A program made the translations under genes and the position numbers. From the NCBI GenBank assembly GCA_003154635.1, contig PMDX01000080.1, positions 1-6,011 of the forward strand: DNA of 6,011 nucleotides, in the 5' to 3' direction. Below the pieces are notes generated by a model. That model saw nothing but the letters and a program-made list of their open reading frames with translations, did not search any database and had not been told where the DNA came from. Of the stretch, positions 1 to 5,578 are shown one piece after another. Position 1 is the stretch's first letter. Each line of letters opens with the position of its first letter. This DNA comes from Actinomycetota bacterium (GTDB lineage Bacteria; Actinomycetota; Geothermincolia; Fen-727; Anoxymicrobiaceae).

Positions 1-1
1 G

Positions 2-397
2 CGTGTCGATTCGGGCGTGCCGGGCCTGGTCGCGGAGCGCTCGATGTATCATGGAGGCCGCAGGTGCGGCACCGATACGATCGGGGCGCGCGAGCCATCG
101 AACACGTGGTTCCTCTCCGAGGGTTGCACCGATTACGGGTTTGAGACGTGGTTGCTGCTAGATAACCCCGGAGCGGAGAAGACTACGGCGACCGTCACGT
201 TCATGAAGGAGGACGGGACGACGGTGCCCGTCAGCGTTGACTTGAAGCCGCATTCACGCACGAGTATCGACGCCTCCCGCTACGTGCCCGCGACCAGTTT
301 CTCGACGAAAGTCACCGCCTTGACTCCCGTCATGTGCGAGCGCGCGATGTACTGGAACAATAGAAGTGGCGGCACGGAATCGATAGGCGCCAGGTAG
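2..397 (+). CDS. C-terminal end of secreted repeat protein (5' end outside window)
   Basis: The reading frame is open from the first base of the window (first complete codon at 2) and stops with TAG at 395-397, so this is the last ~131 residues of a longer protein. The peptide ERSMYHGG-(..)-GTDTIGAR, coded from about 35, recurs as ERAMYWNNRSGGTESIGAR from about 338, a spacing of 303 nt (101 residues). The fragment therefore holds the end of one repeat and one complete repeat. The middle, with TWFLSEGCTDYGFETWLLL then an alternating beta-rich stretch (ATVTFM, VPVSVDL) and SFSTKV, matches a repeat I remember from extracellular, often multi-repeat proteins of Actinomycetota (WYLAEG...FETW...NP...). 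A beta-sandwich adhesion or surface role is plausible but inferred. Signal peptide and any enzymatic domain would lie upstream, outside the window. The protein ends exactly at the repeat boundary. No clear terminator follows. Confidence 0.82.
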   Translation, partial: RVDSGVPGLVAERSMYHGGRRCGTDTIGAREPSNTWFLSEGCTDYGFETWLLLDNPGAEKTTATVTFMKEDGTTVPVSVDLKPHSRTSIDASRYVPATSFSTKVTALTPVMCERAMYWNNRSGGTESIGAR

Positions 398-420
398 AAC
401 CCGTGGAGCGCGGCGTACCT

Positions 421-449
421 CTGACGGGACGATTTCGTTAACATATAAT
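421..449 (+). promoter_or_regulatory. Sigma70-type promoter for the B-box gene
   Basis: A perfect TATAAT lies at 444-449. Exactly 17 nt upstream is CTGACG at 421-426, which shares the central TGAC of the TTGACA consensus. Initiation would fall near 456, giving a ~20-nt leader that contains the AGGGGGAG ribosome-binding site at 461-468. The position, just after the preceding stop codon and just before the next start, supports a real promoter. Sequence inspection only. Confidence 0.6.
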
Positions 450-474
450 TGAGTGATAACAGGGGGAGAAGCAG

Positions 475-2118
475 GTGGAATGTAACCAGCATCCGGGACA
501 GACCGCCGACCTCACGTGCCTTCAGTGCGGAACGCGTTTCTGTCGCACGTGTCTGGCGGAGACAAACGATCCGCATTATTGCCCGGAATGCCACCGGGAG
601 CGTGTCGCGCGTTTCGCGTCCCAGATGAGCGTGAAGCCGGCCAGGGGCAAGGCGAAGAAGCCCGCGAAGGAGCCACGTGGCAAGCGGGGTGCAACAGCGC
701 CCGTTCCGCCGATAGAGCCACGGCTCCAGGCTCCAATACCGCAAGCGCCGATCGCCGGTTATCCGGACATGCCGGCTCCTCCATCGCCTGCTGGCGCGCC
801 CGGCACGAGGCCGTCAGTGGAACAGTTCGCTGCCGGGTCTCCGTCTCCGGCTCCCACGCCACAGGGTATTCCACAGGTTGCACCGACACAGCCCACGCCG
901 ACGCAACCGCCCCCGGCGAGAATGGCCCCGCCGCCACAAGCGGCCCCCGCGCCGCCCGCGCCGGAAGAGAGCCCGTTCGCCGCCGGGTTGACGGGCACGA
1001 TGGCGGCGTTCGATGCGCCTCCACCGGCACCTGTAATCCAACCGGCTGCGCCCGCCGCGCCATCGACCGTGGACGCGGCTCAACCACAGATAGCGCAAAC
1101 ACGTGCAAGGATCGAGCCGCCCGGGCCTGCTCCCGCTGCTCCAGTGCCTCCCGCCGCGGTTCCGGTTCAGGCTGCCGGGATTACCGGACCCGCAGCCGCA
1201 ACGGCGCAACAAATAGGGGCGCCCGTTGGCAGGTCCAGAAAAGAGGCCAGGAAACTCCGTAAGCCGGCGAAGAGCGGCGCGAAGTTCAAGGCCGCTACGG
1301 CCCTTCCGGGCGGGGGTCCGCTCGATTCCGATGAGCGGGATTCCTTCTGGGGTGAGATCGATGGGTCGCGCAAATCGAAGAGAAGAGCGAGAGGAGTGGC
1401 ACCGGCACCACTCATCGCCGCGTCCGCGGACGAAAACGTTACACGGACCGTCGAGCCGGTTGCGCAAACGGTCGCCCAACCGGAGGCCGAGCGCGTCCTG
1501 CCCCCGGACGATTCTCCCATCCGGGACGAGTACGCTCCGAGGCTGGGCCGGCTGAGAAAAGCAAAGAAAGAAAAGAGGGCCGCACGCAAGCCCGTCGCCA
1601 TGCAGTATCCCGAGGAGTATGATGGCGCGGTCACGGTCCAACCGTCGTATTTCAAGGCCGTACTCTTTGCCCTGCTGACAGGCATAATCCTTGCATGCGC
1701 GTACGCCGGCTTCGAGTGGTGGCGCCATTCCGGACGATGGATATTAGGCTGGGTGATAGGATTCGCGGTCGGGATCGTGGTCGTCTTTGCCTCCGGCCGT
1801 CATTTCAACTGGAAGCTCGGCGTTATCTCGGCCATCATCGCGTGTGGGTGTCTGTGCCTTGGACAGCTCGCCTTCTCGATACTGGACGTGCGTTTCAACG
1901 GCATTCTGCCGCTCAAGCTCCCGTTCATGACGCTGCTTAACCAGGCTGCCCACGAGCTCCTCGGGTCGTTCGGTACCGCGTGGCTGGCCCTGTTTATCAT
2001 CACGGGTGTGGTTGCGTTCCTGATATCGTTCAGGCCGTGGCCCGTCAGGTTCCAGATATCCGCGGACAGCGGTGCCGGGAGAGCAGGTCCCGGCCGAGTG
2101 AAGCCCCGTCAGGCGTAG
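475..2118 (+). CDS. B-box-like zinc-finger membrane protein with Pro/Ala-rich linker
   Basis: A 547-residue protein of unknown function. The GTG start at 475 is chosen because AGGGGGAG (461-468) precedes it by 6 nt and the zinc finger begins immediately. Residues 3-40 carry C3-x2-H6-x8-C15-x2-C18-x4-C23-x2-C26-x7-H34-x-C36-x2-C39-H40, a bacterial B-box-like zinc-binding pattern probably holding two zincs. Residues ~65-250 are low complexity, rich in Pro, Ala and Gln, and probably disordered. Basic patches follow at 252-266, 297-307 and 358-372, separated by acidic stretches. Four hydrophobic segments lie at about 395-414, 422-441, 448-470 and 499-519, followed by a basic tail. Positive charge before the first segment suggests that the finger and linker are cytoplasmic. 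In bacteria such fingers often sit at the N-terminus of membrane proteins, where they may bind protein partners; no substrate can be deduced. It appears to be transcribed from its own promoter and is not obviously linked to the metal-oxyanion genes downstream. Confidence 0.88.
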   Translation: MECNQHPGQTADLTCLQCGTRFCRTCLAETNDPHYCPECHRERVARFASQMSVKPARGKAKKPAKEPRGKRGATAPVPPIEPRLQAPIPQAPIAGYPDMPAPPSPAGAPGTRPSVEQFAAGSPSPAPTPQGIPQVAPTQPTPTQPPPARMAPPPQAAPAPPAPEESPFAAGLTGTMAAFDAPPPAPVIQPAAPAAPSTVDAAQPQIAQTRARIEPPGPAPAAPVPPAAVPVQAAGITGPAAATAQQIGAPVGRSRKEARKLRKPAKSGAKFKAATALPGGGPLDSDERDSFWGEIDGSRKSKRRARGVAPAPLIAASADENVTRTVEPVAQTVAQPEAERVLPPDDSPIRDEYAPRLGRLRKAKKEKRAARKPVAMQYPEEYDGAVTVQPSYFKAVLFALLTGIILACAYAGFEWWRHSGRWILGWVIGFAVGIVVVFASGRHFNWKLGVISAIIACGCLCLGQLAFSILDVRFNGILPLKLPFMTLLNQAAHELLGSFGTAWLALFIITGVVAFLISFRPWPVRFQISADSGAGRAGPGRVKPRQA

Positions 2119-2149
2119 GGCAGCCCGGAGACGAACCACTTCCAGTCGA

Positions 2150-2178
2150 ATGATCGCGCAAAGTGATATCCTTTTAAT
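2150..2178 (+). promoter_or_regulatory. Possible weak promoter for the tup-moeA cluster
   Basis: TTTAAT at 2173-2178 matches five of six bases of the -10 consensus, and ATGATC at 2150-2155 shares only TGA with the -35 consensus at a 17-nt spacing. It lies in the 106-nt gap between the B-box gene and the first tup reading frame, where a promoter is expected. The -35 match is poor, so this is only a candidate. I see no terminator for the upstream gene, so read-through is also possible. Confidence 0.25.
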
Positions 2179-2180
2179 CC

Positions 2181-2209
2181 TTCCGTGCGTTGTCGTCGAG
2201 GCAACGGAA
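2181..2209 (+). promoter_or_regulatory. Leader hairpin upstream of tup genes
   Basis: TTCCGT at 2181-2186 is the exact reverse complement of ACGGAA at 2204-2209. An alternative pairing uses TTCC/GGAA plus GTTG (2189-2192) with CAAC (2202-2205), which extends inward. The hairpin ends 4 nt before the GAGGAG ribosome-binding site at 2214. There is no U-tract, so it is not a simple terminator. A role in translation or transcript stability is inferred. I could not match it to the molybdenum-cofactor riboswitch or any other named RNA by eye. Confidence 0.35.
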
Positions 2210-2213
2210 ACTT

Positions 2214-2219
2214 GAGGAG
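2214..2219 (+). promoter_or_regulatory. Ribosome-binding site deciding the TTG start at 2225
   Basis: GAGGAG sits 5 nt upstream of TTG at 2225, a normal spacing. This shows that the short reading frame that follows has a proper translation start. The same bases, 2214-2223, could pair with 2262-2271 inside the short reading frame (10 bp including two G-U pairs), which would hide the site. Confidence 0.55.
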
Positions 2220-2224
2220 CCGGA

Positions 2225-2299
2225 TTGGTTAAGAGGATATCGATGATCGCACTGGTTGCAGCTGGCTTCTCGTCCTGTCAAGGAGGGCAAGGTGCGTAA
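2225..2299 (+). pseudogene. Lipoprotein signal-peptide stub, probable remnant of tupA
   Basis: A 24-codon frame with a TTG start and a TAA stop at 2297-2299. The peptide has a basic start (MVKR), a hydrophobic core (MIALVAAG), then FSSC with the cysteine at residue 18, followed by QGGQGA and the stop. That is the layout of a type II (lipoprotein) signal peptide plus the small polar tether of an ABC solute-binding lipoprotein, although Phe at the -3 lipobox position is not ideal. In tungstate transport operons the binding-protein gene tupA commonly sits immediately before tupB, which is where this lies: tupB starts 12 nt after the stop. The simplest reading is that the ~250-residue mature body was deleted, leaving signal and stop. 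Alternatives are a genuine tiny lipopeptide, an assembly deletion, or a chance frame. No symbol is given because no binding-domain sequence remains. Confidence 0.5.
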
Positions 2300-2311
2300 A
2301 AGGAAGGCGCG

Positions 2312-2998
2312 ATGAGCACGGCCTCACAGTTCTTCCATGCGCTGTGGCTCTCGCTGGCGGTTTCGGGATCGGCGGCTCTGATCAGCGCCGTCATAGGCAT
2401 CCCGCTGGGTGCCTTGCTTTCGGAGTTCGAATTCCCTGGACGGAAGACCATTCTCACTATCGTTCACGCGTTCATGGGCCTACCCCCGGTCGTAGTCGGC
2501 CTGTACACGTTTCTCGTGATCATGAGGACAGGGCCCCTTGGCAGTATCGGGCTCGAATACACAGTCACAGTAATGGTGATCGTGCAGGTCATCCTGGCGA
2601 CACCGATAGTCGCCGGTTTCACGCACGCGTCTCTCTCGGAGGTCGACTCGAGGTTGGCCATGCAGGCGATGAGCCTTGGCGCCACGCGGATCCAGGCGAC
2701 TATCGTCAAGATACGCCAGGCGCGCGAGGGGATGGTCGCGTCGGTGATAGCCGGCTTCGGGCGCGTCATCGCCGAGGTCGGCGCGGTGTCGATCGTCGGT
2801 GGGGCTATTACCGGCAAAACGGATACCATCACGACTCTGATCGTCAAGCAGACGCGCCTGGGCGTATACACATCAGCCGCATTGCTGGGGTTGGTTCTCA
2901 TCGCTATCTCAATCCTGGTCAATGTATTTCTGACGCGGTTGCAGGCCGGGAAAGGCGCGAGTGAGATCGGGAAGAGGGTGACCGGGTATAGTGACTGA
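2312..2998 (+). CDS. tupB: Tungstate/molybdate ABC transporter permease TupB
   Basis: A 228-residue inner-membrane permease that would form, as a dimer, the channel for tungstate (possibly molybdate) import. Hydrophobic segments lie at about 13-36, 46-70, 84-104, 141-165 and 184-208. GLPPVVVGLYTFL followed by RTGPLG (residues 56-77) is characteristic of the TupB family. The cytoplasmic coupling loop that contacts the ATPase is at 119-151 (AMSLGATR ... AGFGR), followed by the conserved VIAEVGAVSIVGG. Length is normal for TupB. The ATG at 2312 is preceded by AGGAAGG (2301-2307), which lies just after the stop of the upstream stub, so translation of the two could be coupled. The end overlaps the next gene by 8 nt, which indicates an operon with the ATPase. 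The ModB/WtpB and sulfate permease families are related but typically longer, and the motifs fit TupB better. Confidence 0.9.
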   Translation: MSTASQFFHALWLSLAVSGSAALISAVIGIPLGALLSEFEFPGRKTILTIVHAFMGLPPVVVGLYTFLVIMRTGPLGSIGLEYTVTVMVIVQVILATPIVAGFTHASLSEVDSRLAMQAMSLGATRIQATIVKIRQAREGMVASVIAGFGRVIAEVGAVSIVGGAITGKTDTITTLIVKQTRLGVYTSAALLGLVLIAISILVNVFLTRLQAGKGASEIGKRVTGYSD

Positions 2999-4139
2999 CG
3001 CGAGCGAACCGGTCCTGGAGGCTGGGGGATTGAGAAAGGACTATGGCGGCAGGACGGTGCTGGATATCGAGCGCCTGGAGGTACGGTCCGGCGAGACCCT
3101 TGCGGTACTCGGCCCGAGCGGTTGCGGCAAGAGCGTGCTTCTGCGCCTGCTGAACCTCCTGGAATCGCCGACAGCGGGCACGATCCTCTTTCATGGAGAG
3201 CCCGTACGGGGTGGCCCGGGGAACCGGAGCCTGGATGTCTCGCGCCGCATGGCGATGGTCTTCCAGGACCCTCTTCTCTTCCGCGGTTCGGTGGAAGACA
3301 ACGTGGGCTACGGGCTGAAGGTGCGCAAGGTCCCGGTCGCCGAACGCGTACAACGAGCCAGGGATATGCTCGATGCCGTTGGGCTGGGCGATCTCCTCAG
3401 CCAGAACGTATCGACGCTTTCGGGTGGTGAAGCGCAGAGGATAGCCGTCGCCAGGGCGCTCGTGATCAAGCCCGAGGTGTTGATGCTCGACGAGCCGTTC
3501 GCGAACCTCGACCCGCCCACGCGCCACTTGCTGCAGGAGGATACAAGAAGCATACTGCGCGAACAGGGCATCTCGGCGATCTTCGTCACCCACGACCAGG
3601 AGGAAGCCGCACGGATGGGCGACCGCATCCTGGTAATGGACAACGGAAAGATCGCCCAGGAGGGCCTGGCCAGGGAGATGTTCCATGAGCCTGAGACGGA
3701 GTTCGTCGCGCGATTCATGGGTGTCGAGAATATCCTCCGTGGTGAGATCCGGGAATCCAGCGAGGGAATCGCCCGCGTCGCGGTGGACGGCGGGTCGATA
3801 GAGGTCACGACGGACCGTGAGGCCGGCAGAAGTGTGACGCTCGGCATCCGGCCGGAGGACGTGACGCTGGTGCCGGTCGCGGACATCGAGTCGCGCGCCA
3901 GCTCGAGGAATTCTTTCATCGGTACGGTGACAGCCATCGAGATGCGAGGGCCGATCGCCAGGGTAACGCTCGCTTGTCCTTTCGAGCTGGTGGCAATCAT
4001 CACGTGGCGTTCGGCAGTGGAGCTTGATATTGAGACCGGAGCTCGTTTCGGTGCCCGGTTCAAGGCTGTGGCCGTGGTGGTTATCGACGACGATACTAGA
4101 CTGGTGCGCGATATCAATGAGGCCGAGGGACCGAAATAA
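2991..4139 (+). CDS. tupC: Tungstate/molybdate ABC transporter ATP-binding protein with C-terminal TOBE/Mop-type domain
   Basis: A 382-residue cytoplasmic ATPase that would power oxyanion import with TupB. Walker A GPSGCGKS is at 41-48, the Q-loop glutamine at 92, the signature LSGGE at 143-147, Walker B VLMLDE at 163-168, the D-loop ANLD at 171-174 and the switch histidine at 201, so all catalytic parts are intact. After the ATPase core (~1-245), a regulatory region contains VTLGIRPEDVTL (282-293) and a ModC-like TOBE/Mop segment at about 308-365 (FIGTVTAIE ... ARFKAVAVVVI). In related proteins this binds oxyanion and may give feedback inhibition; that is inferred here. Minimal TupC proteins lack this extension, so the architecture is closer to WtpC/ModC, while the partner permease points to TupC. 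The GTG start at 2991 overlaps the end of tupB by 8 nt; a weak GAGGG (2974-2978) lies 12 nt upstream, so translational coupling is likely. Confidence 0.88.
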   Translation: MTDASEPVLEAGGLRKDYGGRTVLDIERLEVRSGETLAVLGPSGCGKSVLLRLLNLLESPTAGTILFHGEPVRGGPGNRSLDVSRRMAMVFQDPLLFRGSVEDNVGYGLKVRKVPVAERVQRARDMLDAVGLGDLLSQNVSTLSGGEAQRIAVARALVIKPEVLMLDEPFANLDPPTRHLLQEDTRSILREQGISAIFVTHDQEEAARMGDRILVMDNGKIAQEGLAREMFHEPETEFVARFMGVENILRGEIRESSEGIARVAVDGGSIEVTTDREAGRSVTLGIRPEDVTLVPVADIESRASSRNSFIGTVTAIEMRGPIARVTLACPFELVAIITWRSAVELDIETGARFGARFKAVAVVVIDDDTRLVRDINEAEGPK

Positions 4140-4162
4140 TACAATTAACATGAGGTCATAAA

Positions 4163-4192
4163 ATGTACCTGGGAGCCGGAATTGGCCGATGA
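4163..4192 (+). other. Nine-codon upstream reading frame overlapping the moeA start
   Basis: ATG at 4163 opens MYLGAGIGR and stops with TGA at 4190-4192. GAGGT at 4152-4156 precedes the ATG by 6 nt. The frame runs across the TTG start of moeA at 4182 in another frame, and its stop lies 8 nt inside moeA. It could couple or tune moeA translation, or be chance; nothing shows that the peptide itself matters. Confidence 0.25.
4171..4175 (+). promoter_or_regulatory. Ribosome-binding site deciding the moeA TTG start
   Basis: GGGAG lies 6 nt before TTG at 4182. No ATG or GTG in the moeA frame sits at a suitable place nearby; the ATG at 4163 is in another frame. The TTG start also gives the usual MoeA distance to the first conserved motif (about 53 residues). 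Confidence 0.6.
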
Positions 4193-5429
4193 TTTCTTGA
4201 GACTCATACACCTGCCGCAAGCCGTGGAGCTGCTGCTCGGGTCACTGCCCGATGTCGACGACGAAGTCGAGACAGTATCTTCCGAAGAAGCGCACGGGCG
4301 GGTGCTTGCTCGTGACCTTGTCGCTCCCGAGGACCTTCCGGGGTTCGAACGCTCGACCATGGATGGCTACGCGGTCCGGGCCGCCGACACGTTCGGGGCC
4401 GGCGAGGGCCTGCCGGCCTACCTGGAGGTTGTCGGCGAGGTCCTGATGGGCAGACCCGCCGATATGCGGGTCGTTCGCGGCCAGGCGGTCCGGATCTCGA
4501 CGGGTGGCGTGATGCCGGCGGGGGCGGACGCTGTCGTGATGGTCGAGAACACCGAGCTCTCCGGAAACACCGTCGAGCTGGTCAAAGGTGTGGCTCCCGG
4601 CGATAACGTGCTCCGCCCCGATGAGGATGTGGCGCGCGGCTCGCTTCTCTTTGAGAAGGGGCTCGTGCTCGGGCCCCCGCAGATCGGCGCGCTTGCGGGG
4701 TTGGGGATTGACCGGGTCGACGTATTTCGCATCCCCGTAGTGGGCGTGATATCCACCGGCGACGAGATAGTGCCCCCCGGCCAGGTACCGGGGCCGGGCC
4801 AGGTCCGGGACGTAAACTCGGCCGCCCTGGTCGCAGCCGTCAGGCAGGCGGGGTGCGAGGCCCGCGCTTACGGCATCACAGGGGACGACTTCGACCGATT
4901 GCTCACGACTTCGGCGCAGGCTTTGAGCGACTGCGACGCGGTGATAATAAGCGGGGGGAGCTCAGCCGGAGTGCGCGACATGACCGCCGGCGTGCTCGCG
5001 GCCATGGGGAGACCGGGGGTCCTGGCTCACGGTATATATCTCAAGCCCGGTAAGCCAACGCTCATAGCTGTTTGCGACGGCAAGCCGGCGCTCGGGTTTC
5101 CGGGCAATCCCGCTTCGGCGCTGGCGGTCTTCAGGGAGCTCATGGTTCCGCTTCTGCGGAAGCTCAAGGGAGAGGCGCCGGGACCCGGAACAGGCGTGCC
5201 GCGCAAGGTCGAAGCCCTGATGGATCGTTCGGTATCATCGGCGGCCGGAAGGTTGGAGCTCGTGCCTGTATCCCTGCACCTCGAGGGTGACGGGCTCATC
5301 GCCTCCCCCATTCTCGGCAAATCAAACCTGATCGGAACTCTTGCCAGGGCACGTGGCCAGGTAAGGGTTCCCATTGGCGTAGAAGGCCTCGAACAAGGCC
5401 AGAGCGTGGATGTTGAACTTCTGGAATAG
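4182..5429 (+). CDS. moeA: Molybdopterin molybdenumtransferase MoeA
   Basis: A 415-residue cytoplasmic enzyme that inserts molybdate (or tungstate) into adenylylated molybdopterin, the last common step of Mo/W cofactor synthesis. Length is typical of bacterial MoeA. Family motifs appear in order: PGFERSTMDGYAVRA (53-67) with the conserved Asp61, ISTGGVMPAGADAVVMVE (105-122), RPDEDV (145-150), PVVGVISTGDEIV (185-197), RDVNSAAL in place of the usual DSN motif (209-216), ISGGSSAGVRDMT (256-268), the KPGKP loop (288-292) and GFPGNPASAL (305-314). The C-terminal domain (~340-415) includes LIGTLARARG. The MoaB/MogA-like molybdopterin-binding domain spans roughly 183-325. It starts 42 nt after tupC, so it is probably co-transcribed with the transporter, linking uptake to cofactor assembly. 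The start is a TTG with GGGAG upstream. No truncation or missing key residue is seen apart from the Val in DVNS. Confidence 0.95.
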   Translation: MADDFLRLIHLPQAVELLLGSLPDVDDEVETVSSEEAHGRVLARDLVAPEDLPGFERSTMDGYAVRAADTFGAGEGLPAYLEVVGEVLMGRPADMRVVRGQAVRISTGGVMPAGADAVVMVENTELSGNTVELVKGVAPGDNVLRPDEDVARGSLLFEKGLVLGPPQIGALAGLGIDRVDVFRIPVVGVISTGDEIVPPGQVPGPGQVRDVNSAALVAAVRQAGCEARAYGITGDDFDRLLTTSAQALSDCDAVIISGGSSAGVRDMTAGVLAAMGRPGVLAHGIYLKPGKPTLIAVCDGKPALGFPGNPASALAVFRELMVPLLRKLKGEAPGPGTGVPRKVEALMDRSVSSAAGRLELVPVSLHLEGDGLIASPILGKSNLIGTLARARGQVRVPIGVEGLEQGQSVDVELLE

Positions 5430-5468
5430 GCGGCAGAGAAAATCCGGACCCGGACCTGAACCCAAACA

Positions 5469-5524
5469 CTTGAGGGCGGTCTCTTAGGACGCCCGGAACC
5501 GGGCTTTGAGAGACCCGGCTCAAG
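5469..5524. repeat. Three-tier 56-nt imperfect palindrome between the two moeA genes
   Basis: Three nested complementary arms are exact: CTTGAG (5469-5474) with CTCAAG (5519-5524), GGTCTCT (5478-5484) with AGAGACC (5509-5515), and GCCCG (5491-5495) with CGGGC (5500-5504) around a GAAC tetraloop. This gives 18 base pairs with internal loops of 3x3 and 6x4 nt. No T-tract follows on the + strand, so it is not a classic intrinsic terminator. It may be a structured leader of the second moeA, a transcript-end stabiliser of the first, or a copy of a dispersed palindromic element. Confidence 0.65.
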
Positions 5525-5536
5525 AAGATAAGAACC

Positions 5537-5557
5537 CTCCCCTCGAGGTGGGGGGAG
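5537..5557. repeat. Second inverted repeat in the moeA-moeA gap
   Basis: CTCCCC (5537-5542) pairs with GGGGAG (5552-5557) around a 9-nt loop containing the self-complementary core CCTCGAGG (5541-5548). The purine-rich right arm looks like a strong ribosome-binding sequence but is 21 nt from the next ATG, too far to serve it directly. A terminator is unlikely because purines, not T residues, follow on the + strand. Confidence 0.45.
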
Positions 5558-5578
5558 AAGAGAAACAGAGAGCAGTGG

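Noticed and set aside
695..1240. Pro/Ala-rich stretch as a possible DNA repeat array
   Set aside because: The codons vary and there is no fixed repeat period; it is amino-acid low complexity within one gene.
516..1262. 248-codon + strand frame inside the B-box gene
   Set aside because: Overlaps the zinc finger and linker in another frame, and its translation shows no domain, membrane segment or conserved motif.
814..1728. 304-codon open frame on the - strand, and other - strand frames over the B-box gene
   Set aside because: Arg/Gly-rich low-complexity translations opposite the Pro/Ala-rich linker; such composition creates long antisense frames without coding meaning.
2119..2224. Molybdenum-cofactor riboswitch before the tup genes
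   Set aside because: The context is right, but I could not match the conserved core of that RNA by eye, so only a generic hairpin is reported.
2919..4220. 433-codon open frame on the - strand
   Set aside because: It lies antisense to tupC, whose ATPase motifs are complete and in order. The translation has no recognisable domain and is a GC-rich shadow frame.
5444..5461. Tandem CCGGAC CCGGAC CTGAAC after moeA
   Set aside because: Only two exact hexamer units and one degenerate one; too short to call a repeat array.
5469..5557. Intrinsic terminator after moeA
   Set aside because: The inverted repeats are strong but are followed by purine-rich sequence, not a T-tract, on the + strand.
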